Positions 11,501 to 26,500 of a stretch of DNA of 64,000 bases are shown here, one piece after another. The position numbers and the translations under genes are program-made. Each line of letters begins with the position of its first letter. The stretch's first letter is position 1. Source of the stretch: Tanypteryx hageni (taxonomy: Eukaryota > Arthropoda > Insecta > Odonata > Petaluridae); the NCBI GenBank assembly GCA_028673005.1, contig CM054113.1, positions 211,659,504 through 211,723,503 on the forward strand, given 5' to 3'. Below the pieces are notes generated by a model that was given only the letters and a program-made list of their open reading frames with translations, did no database searches and was not told where the DNA came from.

Positions 11501-14500
11501 AATGATCTTTGCCTATAGAAGCCCTCTTGAAAGAATAGAGGTAATAATTCGCAAAATTGAAAAAATCATTACTCGACAAATAATCAACGAAAACCAAAAA
11601 GAATGGAAGATATGTGAACTACATAGTCTCCTCTTTCGATTGATATCATCATCTCCTGCCATCTGTCATTTGCATGTGGAACTATTACTCAGCATGGTTG
11701 ATGATTTATCGTTGTTGGCATTTCTCGCTTAGGAAGCAAATGATGATATATCGTCATGTGGCACTGAAAGGGTTAACCATACGTTATCTCATACAAAAGC
11801 TGATTTTGTGGGTCTAATTTGTCACATGAATATTTTAAAGTCAAACCTATGAAACAAAATGAGTTCCTGGCCTTTGAAATCGAATTTGGCAATAAAAAGT
11901 GTGATTGTATGACATGGAAAGTGTTATTATAATCTAATAAGTATCATTGGCTTAATTGATCTATACAAATGTTCAGTTGAAGATAAAGCAAAGTGTACAT
12001 ATAGATGTTCAAGGGAGGAAGAGTTAACGATTATAAATTTTGGTCGAAATTAAAGAATTGTTATAATTTTCCTATTGTACCCTCTGAGATATCTTTCACT
12101 TTATTCATTTTAAATGTTAATGAAAAACAAATTTCACTGTCTATTAAGTATAGAGCAGTGTTTTTCAAACTTTTTGTGTTGCGACTCAGTGGAATTTCTC
12201 GCCACCCAGTTGAAGGGACAGCACAAGAAGAAAAACATGTTCTGAATTCAGTTTTCATTAATTCTTGATAATCCAACAATACACTCATTCCCATGTTATT
12301 TAAATGGGAAAAAATTAAAAGAAAACATTTTTAAAATAAAAAATTTAGTTCAAATCACTTTCAAAACCCTCCCATTTTGCTTAGCTTTTTCTTACGGTTA
12401 AAATGACACATTTTTCTTGCTTCTACATTTTGTAGGTGTTGTGTTATAAATGCACAAACATACAAACAAATTCTTCAAAATATTTATGATAGAGATAAGC
12501 AGAATCCAAGAAGTCGAGATGCCAACCATATTGCACAGCAACTGCATAAATGTGGTATCATGTCAGACAGTATAGTCAGTCTGAGTATAATGTATGCATC
12601 AGGGGACAGTATGTACATACCGTATCTGCCCGAATAGAAGCCGACCCCACGAAATTTTCCAACATTTTTTGCCAAAAAAAGTATTTTTGTAAATTTTATG
12701 CTTAAGTGTACCAGACATGCACGCACAACCTAGAATACATTATACATTACATCTATATAATTATATACGTTCCATGTAAAGTTTTATTAGGTATTATTAC
12801 TGTTAATTATAAATATAGTCAACGCCGTTGCTCACACCTTACAATCAAATGTAAGTATATTTATTTATCTTACTGGAATTCAAACTGTTGCGCATCGAAA
12901 GCTGTCATCGAATTTGGCGTGATCGTCTGCTTAGTCATTATACGCAGTTTTAATAGATGCTATGAAAGAGGTTTCCAAGTTTTATTATTATTGCTGTTAA
13001 TTATCAGATGAATTACAGTTAACGCCGTTCTCACACCTTCGAATCAGACGTATCTTATGTTAGCGGAATTTAAACATCGAATTTTGCGAATTGACTAAGC
13101 AGACGATATCGTCTGCTTAGTCAGTATACGCAAGTTTAATACATTCTATGAAAGAGAGTTTTAACATGCATCCAAAATTACAATGGCTATAGCAAAATAT
13201 AAAATAAACAAGAAAAATTAATATGAACTCCTTTATACTGTCGGCTCCTAACTTTAACGTACCTGCCATTTAAATGATCCGTAAAAGTTACAACGTCTGC
13301 TACATCTGATCTTTAAATCGATTGCAGCACCAAGAAGTGCAATTAAAACAAAGAGTTGAAGAAGCTTAGTGTAGTCAGAATTTGTAAAAACCTCTAATAA
13401 GACCGGTGTTGGTATCTTAAGAACTCGTTGCAAATTATGATCAAAACAAATTTGCTGTAGCGTGCAATCATGCTATGAACCTGGTGGGTTGTTAAAACTC
13501 GATTGTTTTATATACCGCCGTTTCCTTTGGATAAGAACCCATTTACTTTTAACTACGTGTTAAAATATATAAATAACTTTCAATAGCAATTTAAATTACC
13601 GCTCCGGGCAATCGCTGTAAGAAGGGAGCGTTTTTCAGACATCGAGTGCCTTATCAGTGGAATATAGGAGGTATGCTATGGAAACGACATTTTTCAGCGA
13701 TAGCGTCGTACGAGGATGCCAAAGTTTTCCTCAGGCTCACATTTAAGCCGAGGGTGATTTTTTTCACGATAGATTTTGACAAAAAGTATCGGCTTATATT
13801 CGGGCAGATACGGTACATACAGTATCATTATACAATGTACATATCAAGAGATGTACATTAAGGAGATGTTGCCTGTATATATAGTAATTTTATCTATTAG
13901 GATTAAAATTCTGCCTAAAAATTATGGATTCTGGAAAATTACTAACACTATAAAGACAATCCTTCAAATTTAATTTCTTAACTACAAAACATTTCTATGT
14001 AACAATTATTTTGTACAAAATGTGCAGGAACTCCGGTACTCCCTACGTTCTGTGGAGCAGTTTGCACCATGGGTAAGACATATCTGGCTGGTTACTAATG
14101 GACAAATACCACACTGGATTAATCTTGAACACCCTCGACTCACTGTAATCACCCATGAGGAAATCTTTCCTAATCGATCACACCTGCCCACCTTTGGTAG
14201 CCCTGCCATTGAAAGCCACCTGCATAGGTATGTTTATTAGGTCTTCCATTAGAAGTAGTCAACTAAAGAATTTTTAATCTTTAATAGGCATTCTGGAAAC
14301 AATGCTGAATCAAGTGTGTTGTGTGCCATTGTGATGGCCATGTGGAAAACTGGTGCACAACATGTTCTTTCCAAATGAGATTGACTGGCAACCATAATAG
14401 TTTCTAGAATACACTGAAAGTTACATTGTCTCATAAGTTTTATTAAAGGCTCTAAATCAGTGGCATAAATAATTTAACAATTGTTAACCAATGGTTTAAT

Positions 14501-17500
14501 CATAAATTTTGTTTGGCCTATTTTTTAATTTTAATCTTATTTATTGCTTATAGGCTTAAAGGGGATTGGGCCCCCTCTGTGTGCACCTCTAAACAATCAT
14601 TTGAGTTTAATATAATGTATGCATTAAAAAGAATCTTTCACTGAGAAGTACAGGCATCCCTTGATAGACTTGGCTTATATTCTTAATTTAAGCTGGCATG
14701 GTAGGATAAAATTTAAGACACAAATTTGATATAAGTTGTCTACCTTCACAAATATGATTCCTTAAAAATTCCACAAAAATATGTAAAAAATCTTTTTCAA
14801 TGATTTTTAGAAGCATTAGGAGCTACAGCAGATGATGGAAAACAACACAAACTCCTTGAGAATTCATTGTCAAGTGCTAAGTATTACAATGTTATTTAAT
14901 ATATTTTAATACAATAATATCTATTTACAGGCACTGCATTATTATTATTATGTACTAGGGGCTCTGCCTCTTGACCACTAACATGGCCCCAACCCAGTGG
15001 CCTCACACCACTTGACTTTTCTTACTTGGTGTTAAAATAAACATTTTTTTTCACATACATATTACAAAAAAATTCAAAATGGTTTTTTATTTGACCTATT
15101 AGAGTAAAAACCCTTATCAAGCGGAAATACATCAAATAAAAACACAATATGACACAAATATTGTTTTTACTACTTTTTAATGCAATTTTTGAATAACAAA
15201 AAAACTGAAATTTACTTTTCAGTTATATCCTGATGAAACTAAACTCGAAAACTTTGTAAAACTTATAAATATTATTTAAACTTAAGATGTAACACATGTT
15301 TGTTTGTGTAAACGACACATCCTTTACAGTGTATCAATTTGGTTTCCTCTATTGCAGTGTTTCTCAATCGAAGGTTCCCGGACCCCTAGGGGTCTGCGTG
15401 TTTTTTCTTGGGGTCCACGAGTTGAGTAGGACATGTTTATTTTTATCTATAACTTGTTTGATCCAGTACAGAGCTCTGATTAATGTTTCAAAGTGAAAAT
15501 ACGAGACAATGAATGAAAAATGCATGAACTTTTCATAGAGGGGGGGACCACAGAAATTCTGAAACTTCCAAAAAGGTGTAGAAACACTGCTCTATTGGTT
15601 AGTTAAATCAAAGATACTTTAATTGAAATTTAATGTTCAATTTTGTTTTAAAATATAGTTTACACATTTATTATTTTATTAACTAACACTTAGTACAACT
15701 TTATATACTATGCTTATGCTAAGTATCGTATCATATGCTGCTTGAAGCTTAAATGTGATTGGTGAAATTTGAGCCATGGACAAGCATGAGTCAGAGTGAT
15801 AAACTGTAATGATACTGCATGTATTATTGTGAGAATGATTACACACTTCAATAGATTTTTTAGCCCAGGAACCCAGAAACGTATCTCCATATTTACAATG
15901 GCTTAACCCTGTTTAGTGGCAGTCATTTCCAGAAACTCATCCCTTACACTAAATAGGGTATTATTGTATTCAATCCACTCCCTCCTCCCAGGTCACCAGT
16001 TTCATCATGTTTGACAAGCAGTTCTCATCTTTCATTTGCTTGTTCTTTTAGTGTACTAATTAATTTTAAATTTCAAAATAATAGATTTTTTTTATATCTA
16101 AAACATCTAAATGGTTGAAAATTAGAAAACTATTAATAGTTCTAAAATAGTCTCTATGAGAAATGCCAAGTTGCAACTTTTGTGGTAAATAATTTTCTAT
16201 GAATGTTTCCCATTCATATCTTGAGGAGAGGCTCATAAAAGAACTTCATATATATTTTAAAACATTGATGGTAATGTTTCATATTTAAAAATATTTATAA
16301 CAGTAATATTCATTGCAGAATACCTGGTTTATCTGAGAAGTTTCTTTATTTGAACGATGATATGCTTTTTGGGAAGGAGGTGTGGCCTGATGACTTCTAC
16401 ACCACTGCATATGGTCAAAAGGTAATCATAGTAGTCTCCATTAATATGCTGCAAATTAATAGGGATAAGGAACTGTTACATCAGACATTATATGTAGATT
16501 GATTAATTAATATGATCTCTTTTGGATTTTTAATGTATCTGCCTATAAAATATGGTTAGCAGATTAGTAGCAAATGTTGCATATACTTTATGTGATTACA
16601 GGATCCCTCGCTATAGTGTGCTTCACTTAGCAGTTTTGTTATAGTGCTCTCGCTAACTCCACTATCATCGACACATTGTTTTGGTTATTTACTTTTGCTA
16701 TACTAGTATCATAAGCACCTTAAAGTATTTTCAAATGAAACAATATTTTTCTAAAAATCTGATGTGGCAAGCACATAACTAGTAGGCCTAATTAGTACTC
16801 GTAGGTAAATTACGAGTAAATTAAATATCTTTAAACAACCCTTGTCTCTCCTTTATTTTTTTAGATGTAATTTTGATTGCAGCTAATCCGGAAGCTTGGG
16901 ATTTTGTCTGTATCAGGTCTTAATTTTCCGATGTTGCTGTGACAAGCCACTTGTTTTTCGTCCCATATATGGTACTCACACAGCCTATCAGCTTCTCCGT
17001 TAACTTTTGCTTGCCTATTTTGCTTTGTTACGACTTGAGTGACAAAGATGTCCTAGCAGGCTTAGCTTGCAAACTGGCATGAATAGGATTTTCTGCATTA
17101 GAGTCATACTGAGGCTCATTGAGAATATGTAACATAGACGTACATGCAAGTGTGCAGGAGTAGTAGCTTCGAAAACACAGCTTGTCAAGTGGGGAGGTTG
17201 GCCACACCTTATCTATAGGAAGAGGCGAGAAAAAATTTCCATGAGAACCAACATTTTGCATCAAGCTGCCCTTCACCCTCATTTAGTTTTCTGCCTCATG
17301 TGATCTTAATCGCATGCTTAATGTGTCAGTGCTGTTTTGAGCTTATTTTTAATGCACTTATAGTTTCGCTTTGGCGTCCGTTTGTCTGCCTGTGCATTTG
17401 CTTAAATTGAAATTGTGACTGAAACTTGGAGTGTAGATTTCTGTACTTCTGCCATTTGTTTTTCTTTAGATTTGAGTTTTTAAAAATATACAGTTGGATA

Positions 17501-20500
17501 GAGACCCATATAATTTTTTTATATCTCCGGAGGTATAAAAATGAAATTTTGAGCATACATTTCCACTTTGATGTCACTTACAAACAAGGCTATAGTAACC
17601 AAATACGTATTTGATGTTATAACCACATAAAAATAAATTAAGCTAAATTTACATATACAACAAATGATCAAATTCCAAATTCTCCTAAGGTCATCTACAG
17701 GGATGGATCAAACTATCAGGGAGGCCTTGATGGGCCATTCACATTTGCACTAAAAGTAGCAAAATTTAAAATGTATAAAAAATTTGTTGAAATATTATTA
17801 CACCCTGACATGGAAAAACAATAAAATAATGTTATTTCCTATGTGAATAATGTTTTGAATTTTGTTTATAAGTATATATAAATATTTAGATAAAAGCCCC
17901 GGGCCGATATTCTCCCTCGATCCACCACTGGTCATCTATTAGGTTAATGGGTGAAGATTTTGAAAACGGCCGCAGAGTAGGAACAGCGCCTCTAGAGGAG
18001 GGAATATGAAGCACTCGCTTTAGCAGATGCTACTCAGGAACAGCATATTCAGAGACGGAAATAAGTATAAACTCTGAAAACCTCGTACATAAATCACACT
18101 AGCAGAGCATAAACAGCGCACCAAGATTCAAATACTATTTACGCTATTTACTCTTTGAATCAAGTATGAATGCTATTGAAAAGATGTTCAAGTTTGGCGC
18201 TTTCATGTTTTTAACACTTTCCACTCCCTTGGCTCCCACAGTTTGTAATTAAATTTAAGTTAATTTGTGATTTGTTATAATTTAAATTATTGTATTTTCT
18301 CAAATATATGTTTTTTTTCCAAAAAAAATGAAATTTTAAAAGCAGCCCAAGTTACATTCGAGTAGTAGTGATTTTAAAAGATCGAAAAATCACCCTACAT
18401 TCTGCACGTCTGTTAAGTGATACAAGATACTTGTTACATTGTAGACACATTAGGCATACATGTTACAATGTACTTGAAAAGAGAGGCTAGAATAGTTCAG
18501 TCGGTGGCTGAACTCCTCATTAGTCATTGAATTGAAGCTATCAGTGCATTGGCATATTCTTTGCACCTACCTTAAAGTTTTTACCCATCCATTATTTTAA
18601 AAATGGGTGACAAAAAGGATGTAGATCATGTTGAGAAAAAAGGTTCTTCCAAATCCGTTTAAAAATAGTCATAGCTCAAGAGGCGGAAATAACGAACAAT
18701 ATTCAAGCTTCAAAAAAGTATTATATTCCTGAAGTAAATATACCTATGTCTATGTACTATTTTCCAGACAAAAGTAATTTGGGGAATGTAATGGAAACCC
18801 AAGCATACTACTATACATACTAGCATTTTAATCGGCACATATTTTAATATTATTATTATTGAAAAAGTGTGCTGGTTAAGTAAATAAATAGATATACTCT
18901 TTATAAATTTAGCTCTTTTAACACTGATTTTATTGTTAGTCTTACTATAACAAATGAGCGAGTTTAAAAGTAAAATCAGTAGCTTTTTTCCCTTTTCCCT
19001 CAATTTGCACTTTCCCGCAATTTACACTTTTTTCCAGGTCACTAGAAAAGTGTAAATAAGGGGTTTTACTGTACTAATTTTGGGAATGCATTAATATAGA
19101 GAGTAGCTCGGAAGCACACATTAAATTATTTACATTAACTCTTATGGGAAAAATACCTTCGCTTAGTGCAGTCTCAGTTAGTGGTCTATTTTGCAGGAAC
19201 CAATTAATAGCACTATGGGAGGTATTCTTGTATATATTTTTCCATTAGAAAATAAAAATTCCAATAGTAAATGATTTTTAAAGAATGTCAGTCTTTTCTG
19301 TTTTCTACAAGTTGAATGTAATTATACCAGGTTTACTTGTCATGGCCTGTGCCTGAGTGTCATGAGGGTTGTCCACCTTTATGGATAGGGGATGGCTATT
19401 GTGATCGAGCATGCAATCACTCAGAATGTCACTGGGATGGAGGAGACTGCTTGCCAGGAAATGAAGTATCTGCTAAATGGATGGGTACAGGATCTCGTGC
19501 TGGAGATGCTAAGAGAGGTGATACTGATGCTCTTGAAGAAGATGATGATGCATTTCAGCGAGCTGACGAAGATGGCGAGCTGTGGGGAGATGGAGGCCAC
19601 AATAATAATGAAGTGGCAGAAGTTTGTGGCTCCCATTGCACAGATTCATGGTTAGCAGATAAATACTGCGATATAGTAAGTATTACATAAGAAAATGGAG
19701 ACCAAATGCACTACCAAGTTGCTTGTTTAGTATTTAAAAACTTCATTAATTTCTGTAACCAGAATGAATTTTAGGGGACTTCATAATAACACTGTATTAT
19801 TAAAATTTTACTTGAGTGGTCCATTTGAATTGATAGAATTACTTTCTAAAGTAATTAGTGCTAGTAATCTCAGTGTTCAATATTTATGCTGACGAACTAT
19901 TAAGATAAACATGGGAAGATGTAGATCCAGGAGTAAAAGTAGGAGATAGCTTAGTCAAATCACTTAGATTTGCAGATGAGAAAGCATTAGTGCATAATTC
20001 AGGAAAGTACTTGCAGATGCTAGTTAATTCCTTGAATGAAATGACAAAAACATCTGGAATAGAAATTAATCGGAAGAAAACTCAAGTCATGACATTTACC
20101 AAGAGCAAGAAATCACAGGTTAGTTTTACAGTAGATGCGGAAAGGCTGGAAAAGGTGGAATTTTTTACATATTTAGGTAGTATTCTTGCTCAAGATGGAA
20201 GAAGAATGAAAGAGATCAGGACAATGATAGCAAGAGCTAAGGAGGAATTTGAGATGACGATAGTTAAGATATAATAAAAAGAGGTTGGAAAAAACATTGA
20301 TATGGTGCGTAGCATTATATGGGCATGAGACATGAACAATGAGAAAATATGTGAGCAAATAAGAGGCATTTGAGATGTAGATATGGCATAGAGTGAAAAA
20401 ATTAGTTGGACAGAGAAAAACAAACTAGTCTTAAATGAAGTAGGGGAAGACCGGAGCCTAATTAGAGTAATAAGTGAAAGACATAGTAAATGGGTGGGTC

Positions 20501-23500
20501 AGATGTTCCTTCTGCAGAAGGAAGTCATATAAGGGAGGATGCTAGAAAAAAGTCTAAGAGAGAGGTGAAGGAAAGGAATATTAGATGCACTAAAAGAAGG
20601 GGAAAGCGTTGGAGGTACAGATTGGGCTAGGTAAGCGAAAAACCAACTGAAAGGTAGAATAACTATAAATAAATAAATGAATCTCAGTGCATGTAATACA
20701 TTTAGATATATCTTATCTTTTTGCACATTTAAAGTTAATTTTCATCTATGAATGCAATGTTTACTAAAGGGTTTTCTTAATGGTCCCCTAAACCTTTAAC
20801 CCTTTCGCTGCTATGGACGTTTAGCTTCTGCGTTAGCCGTGTGCGCCGAGTTCAGTGACCTTGAAGCATGCCTTTGCTGAATACTTTCTCTAGGAGCTCC
20901 GCGTCTACGTTCTTTCATTCGTCTTTTAGTCTCTTTATATTTTAAAAGTTATTTTGTCAATCATTTACATTCATATTGATTATTAACCATTTCAAAAAAA
21001 TATTTTCATCTTTTTTGAGCAGCGAACGGAAAAGCTTGAAACGCATATATGCGTCATTAGCAGTCAAGGCACCGCTCTGCCCACCCGCATATATGCGTTG
21101 ATAGCAGCGAAAGGGTTAAAGCATGTGAATATATTGCTACTGGTCTTCATTGAGCCAGTTTGCTAATTCAGAAAGTGGATCAACAAATTTTTGTTAAGAA
21201 AACTCAAAACAAATATACTATCTTTATTATGGCATTTCTCATAACATTGTAAAATGAAAAATTAAGTAGTTTATAGAAGATTGCATCCTCTTATTGCATA
21301 AGCAGATGTAATCTACTAATTCTCAAGATAGTATTTCAATTCTTATATAATATTTTGTGTATAAATATATATCTAGTGGTACAAAAATTTTAATTGCAGT
21401 AATTATTGTATTTTATTTAAATGTAATATAAAAATAGTTACCTCTGGGTCCCTCATCACAAGGTAAGCCCATGTGCATTACACACCTTTCACACTGATAG
21501 TTACCGTATCTGCCTCAATATAAGCCAACCCCCCAAAAATTTCCAATAGTTACCATATTTGCCTGAATATAAGCTGACCCCCCAAAAATTTCAACCATTT
21601 TTCAAAAAGTAAATTTTGTAGATTTTATGCTGAAGTGTGCCAGGTATGCATGCACGGCCTAGAATACATTATTCGAGATTGAAGAAAAGAGTGAGAAACG
21701 GTTTAGTTGTTGACATTTTTAAATATTACTCCAATTAATAATTTTGCATTGTTGAATAATGTTCCACGTTCAGTGATGATAATTTCATTCATCTTCATTT
21801 TCACAAAAGGTCAAATAAAGCAATAGCAACCTCACCAAGATAATTTTTAATCCAAGTCTATTTCCAATGAAATTATCATTTACATTGCCTTAAGAAATTG
21901 CATTTTTATAATTATACGCGTTCATGTAAAGTTTTACCGAAATTCAATCAGTTGAGCATCAAAAGCCATCATCGCACGTTGCATAATTATCTGCGTAGTC
22001 ATTGTACAGAATTTTAATAGATTCCATGAATGAGATGTTAACATGCATACAAACATTACAATTGCTACTACAGTAGCCAAGTAAAACTAATAGGAACTTC
22101 TTTTAATGACTAATGAAAAATAATACAAATTGCTAACTATTCTTAATGATAATATGCATAGCCCTAAGAAATGAAAGAAAATATCCAATAGCATTTAGAA
22201 ATGAAAGAACAGATAACAATGGTAACAAAACACAGTTACTCCTAAATTCAATATTCTAGCTTTATTATTTATTCATTAATATTTATCGTAGGTCAAATAT
22301 TTACTTTACGAAAAATATAGTACTATCATTTGAACATGATGGCAATGAGAGACATGCTGCCATCTATAGGTGACTACAAGACTTAACCCTAACCCCCAAT
22401 TTTTTCTCGGACTTGCATTTAAGCCGAGAGGTGATTTTTTCATGATAGATTTTGACGAAAAACATCAGCTTATATTCGGGCAGATACAGTATGCCACTGA
22501 CTACAATGATAAAAAAATACAAATCAGCTGCCTTTATAATATACTGTATATGCTGGCATATAAGTCGACCTTTGAAGCTTAAAAAAATTCCGAAAACTTA
22601 AGGTCGATTTATACGCCAGATATAAAATGTTACCCTTAAATAACAGATTAAAAACATTGATATTTACGAAAACATTTGATCTTACAGCATAGGTGATAAC
22701 CATTTTTAATCAGCTGCTCCACTGTTTACATATTGTCATTTATTTTAGAAGATTTAAGATAATTATTTTTAATAGTTAATAAAAATTAAAATTTTAACTT
22801 TTGTTTTTATTACTGAATCTAAAAATATAAACGGTCAATTTGCAATTACAGGAACAAAGGATAAGTAGAAATACATTCTGCCAATAGATGGCAATACGAT
22901 ATATGACTGATCTTTCTTAAATTAAACAAATGATTTAATAACTCAAAAATCAACACTGCATTTTTTGGCAAGGTTACATTTATATTTTAAAAACCATAAA
23001 ATTCCTCGTATTCTTCATTCAAAGTTTTTTTAGCGAAAAAGTGGGAGGTCAACTTATATGGTGAAACATGTCTAGTCATATATTTACAATCCGAAAAATC
23101 GAGGTCAACTTATACGCCGGGTCTACTTATATGCCGGGTCTACTTATATGCCGGCATATACGGTATTCCATTTCCTAACTTATATACCATGATTGTATAT
23201 GCAAATTCCTTTGTTATTACCTTTTTTTATTATACATAGGGGTGAATTTGAAAATTTTTTATCCTTAGGTCAAATTATTTTTCTGCCCCCTTGGGGTTTT
23301 TTTCCTAAAAAATCACTCATGTATTCAGTTTGTTGTCTGCAGATAGTAATAGTCTAATTCATCAAATGTCTGTGTAACATTTAAGTTTTTATTCATTCCC
23401 TTCTGGAAATCTCTTTATTGCCACCTTGAAATCTTGTGACCACTAGGCCATTGCCTACTTTCACCTTATTGCAGATCTACTAATGAGTATACATGTTATT

Positions 23501-26500
23501 TACCTTAACTGGTTTTGTTCTTCCTTCTTAGAATTGATCTTTGAATCATATTTACTGTAAGTTTCAGGTACAAATTATTCCCGAGTGATATTATTCTACT
23601 TAAAATTCAATAATGTTGTAACAATGAAAAGGGAAGAATTTCTTTTGTGGTTATTTAACCTTTCTAGTTACTTGAGTGACCATTTTAGCAATCATGCAAA
23701 TCACTTAAATTTTCCAGAATTGCAACATCCTTGCATGTGGATTTGATGCTGGAGATTGTGGCACAGGTCACTTTCAAGACATGCCAGCCTTTGATTTACT
23801 ACCAAATATGCAAAAATATACTATTCCCGAAGGTATGAAGTGTTAGTTTAATTACATGATAAATATTTTGAAGATGCATACTTTGAAAGTTGAGATGGCA
23901 TATTTTAAAAAATTAAGCTTTTGATCGGTAATGTTTTTTATTGTAGGTGCTCTTTCAGTTTATTGGAATCTAACCAGTTTTATGAAAGATGGTTCTGAAA
24001 TATTACAAGGAGAGTATTCTGAATCAAAAGCTGTTAGAGCAATGGCTTTGTCAATTAAATTGTTCACCATCACACTGGTTCTTAAACCTGGTTTCAATGA
24101 TACCACAATTTTCGTCAGTCTGAAAGGAAAAAGGAATGGAGATGCTATAAAGGTCAGTTGATAAATCTGTATCTGAAATTGTGGTAAAGTAGTGCAGTTT
24201 CTTGGTGTAACATGATCTTGATCTTCCTTATAGGTAGACTTCAACGTTACCTTCAATACAATGGAAAATCATAGCTTGCCAATTTCTAAAGGACAGAAAA
24301 CTTCCATCCTTGAAAAGTTCAAGTCTTCTACACAAATCAGTCGCCAACATAGTACATCAACAATGATCTCATCGGATCAAGGGAAACGATTTATCCAAAT
24401 AACACCCTTTGCCAAAGATCTAAGATTAGCTCCAAAGGTTTTGATGAAGGAAAAGGTTATCACAGCTTTACCTACGACTACACTATCCAGTTCTACACAG
24501 CAGCAAATAAAGATCAGTGATTTTGGTGCAAAGGATCTGAATTTTTTCACCAAAAGATTGATTACCCAGGAAAAAGATGATATACACTCAACAAATCACA
24601 TGAAAATGAGAAACCTTCAAGGATTGGAAAAAGGTTCTAAAAAAAACATACAAGGAAACAGATTTCCTGAGGAAGATATTCATCTTCCACTTGATAGCAT
24701 GGAGGATCCTATTGTGTCTATTGGTCATGAGAATCCTATTGGAGGGCAAAGGTGGATGAGTCGGAAGCTTCACGACTCCTTTGCTGATTCCCTTCTCTAT
24801 GTTAATCGTCTTTATGACAAAGCATATGGACTGGAGGCAAGGAAAGTTCCAGCACACATGGCCCATCTTATTGATAGAAAAGTAATGGAAGAACTTCAAA
24901 CAAGGTTTGATTTCATTTGTATCAATCTAAAGGAAAGGAAAGCATTTCTAATTTGACTGATTTTAAATTAAGTGTACATATTGCATTTGAATAGTCAAAG
25001 TTATTGTCTTCCGGTAAATATAAGAAATGATTTTAGAAATGAAATCATGAGAATCTCATTTATTTCCTTATAATGCAATGTTATCCCCATATGGTTGACT
25101 ACCTATTATTTTCAGCTGCAGATAAATAATGCCTTAGGTCGGTAATACAAGAAATTAATGATTCCATCATGAATAAACATGCATGCTTTCTTGATGCACA
25201 GAATTCATAGCTCTTAGATAATATGCATATATATTTACTCCATAAAAGGTCACAGAGTGTCACACCAATAGTACACAAGTATCTTTCCTTTGAGCTATCA
25301 TGTCCTACCAGTAAGAGACAACAGTTGATGCAGATATTGACTTAGTATGTTTCTATTTCTCATCAACAAAACATGGTGGAAAATTTAGAGCTCTCATGAC
25401 AGATTACAAAAAATGCCTTCTCATGAATGTGATGAACAACAACAAATTTTACTCTTAGATTATTGATGATCAAGAAAGCTCCTTTAGCCATAAAACAGTT
25501 TAGTGAGCCACATGCACACCAGCTATGAATGGCAATCTTCTGAGCTGGTTCCATTTCATGTTTTTATCATCAACTGGAATCCAGTCATAAAGGAAACAAT
25601 ATTTTTTAAATATCTGTAATTCATTTTCAGATTTCCTTCAGAGTGGGATGAGACTTCTTCACATAAGGTTCGCAGCCCCCGTGACATGCAATACGCTTTT
25701 TCTTATTTCTATTTTCTCATGAGTGAAAAGATTTCTGTCTCAGTATCAGAAATATTTGACATCTTCGACACAGATCATTCTGGGTAAGTTTGTTCAATAA
25801 CTGCATTTATTCTTTCAAGATGTACCATATTTTCTGGTCTATTACGTGCACCTTATAAGTGATTTTCTTAAAACCTGGTACAAATGTATAGATAACGCGC
25901 AGTCAAAAAAAATCTATTTGAAACAAGCGCTTCCTCAAAAAAATGAATAAATGGCTAGTTGTGTAACAAACGGTTTTGAAAAGGCTGTTAGTGATACACT
26001 TATGACAGACACGGAAGAATTTGAAGATGATGAAAGTGATTCTTGTGAAAATGAAGTTTCAAATGTGCCTGACCAAATTATGAGTGCTATTGAATCATTT
26101 GACATTGACTCAGGCAATGATTTTTATGGTTTTGAATGAATTGTAAAAGTTAATATGCATTAATTTCAATAAAATTTTATTTTCCTTTGTATAACGTGCA
26201 CGGTTTTTTCCAGATTTTTATATTTTTTGTATAGGTAATGCACACGTTATAGACCAGAAAATACAGTATTTCTAATTCACGTGAAACAAATCATACTTAA
26301 TTTTTGCAAACCAAAATTGATATAAAGAATTGAATTTTTTAGAAATTTTACAGAGAAGATTATTTAGAGACACCTTCTGCAATTCATTATTTGCACTTCC
26401 ATTATATTTAATATCTATTTTCTGATATGTTGACTTCATTACAGTCCAGTATTTCTTTCAGAACTTGGTCAGATCGGGAGATTCGCACAGTGCTGGCTCG

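Noticed and set aside
19392..19655. Open frames of 71-87 codons overlapping GNPTAB exon 9 in other frames
   Set aside because: They are shadows of the LNR-encoding exon; only the chosen frame carries the LNR cysteines and joins in phase with its neighbours.
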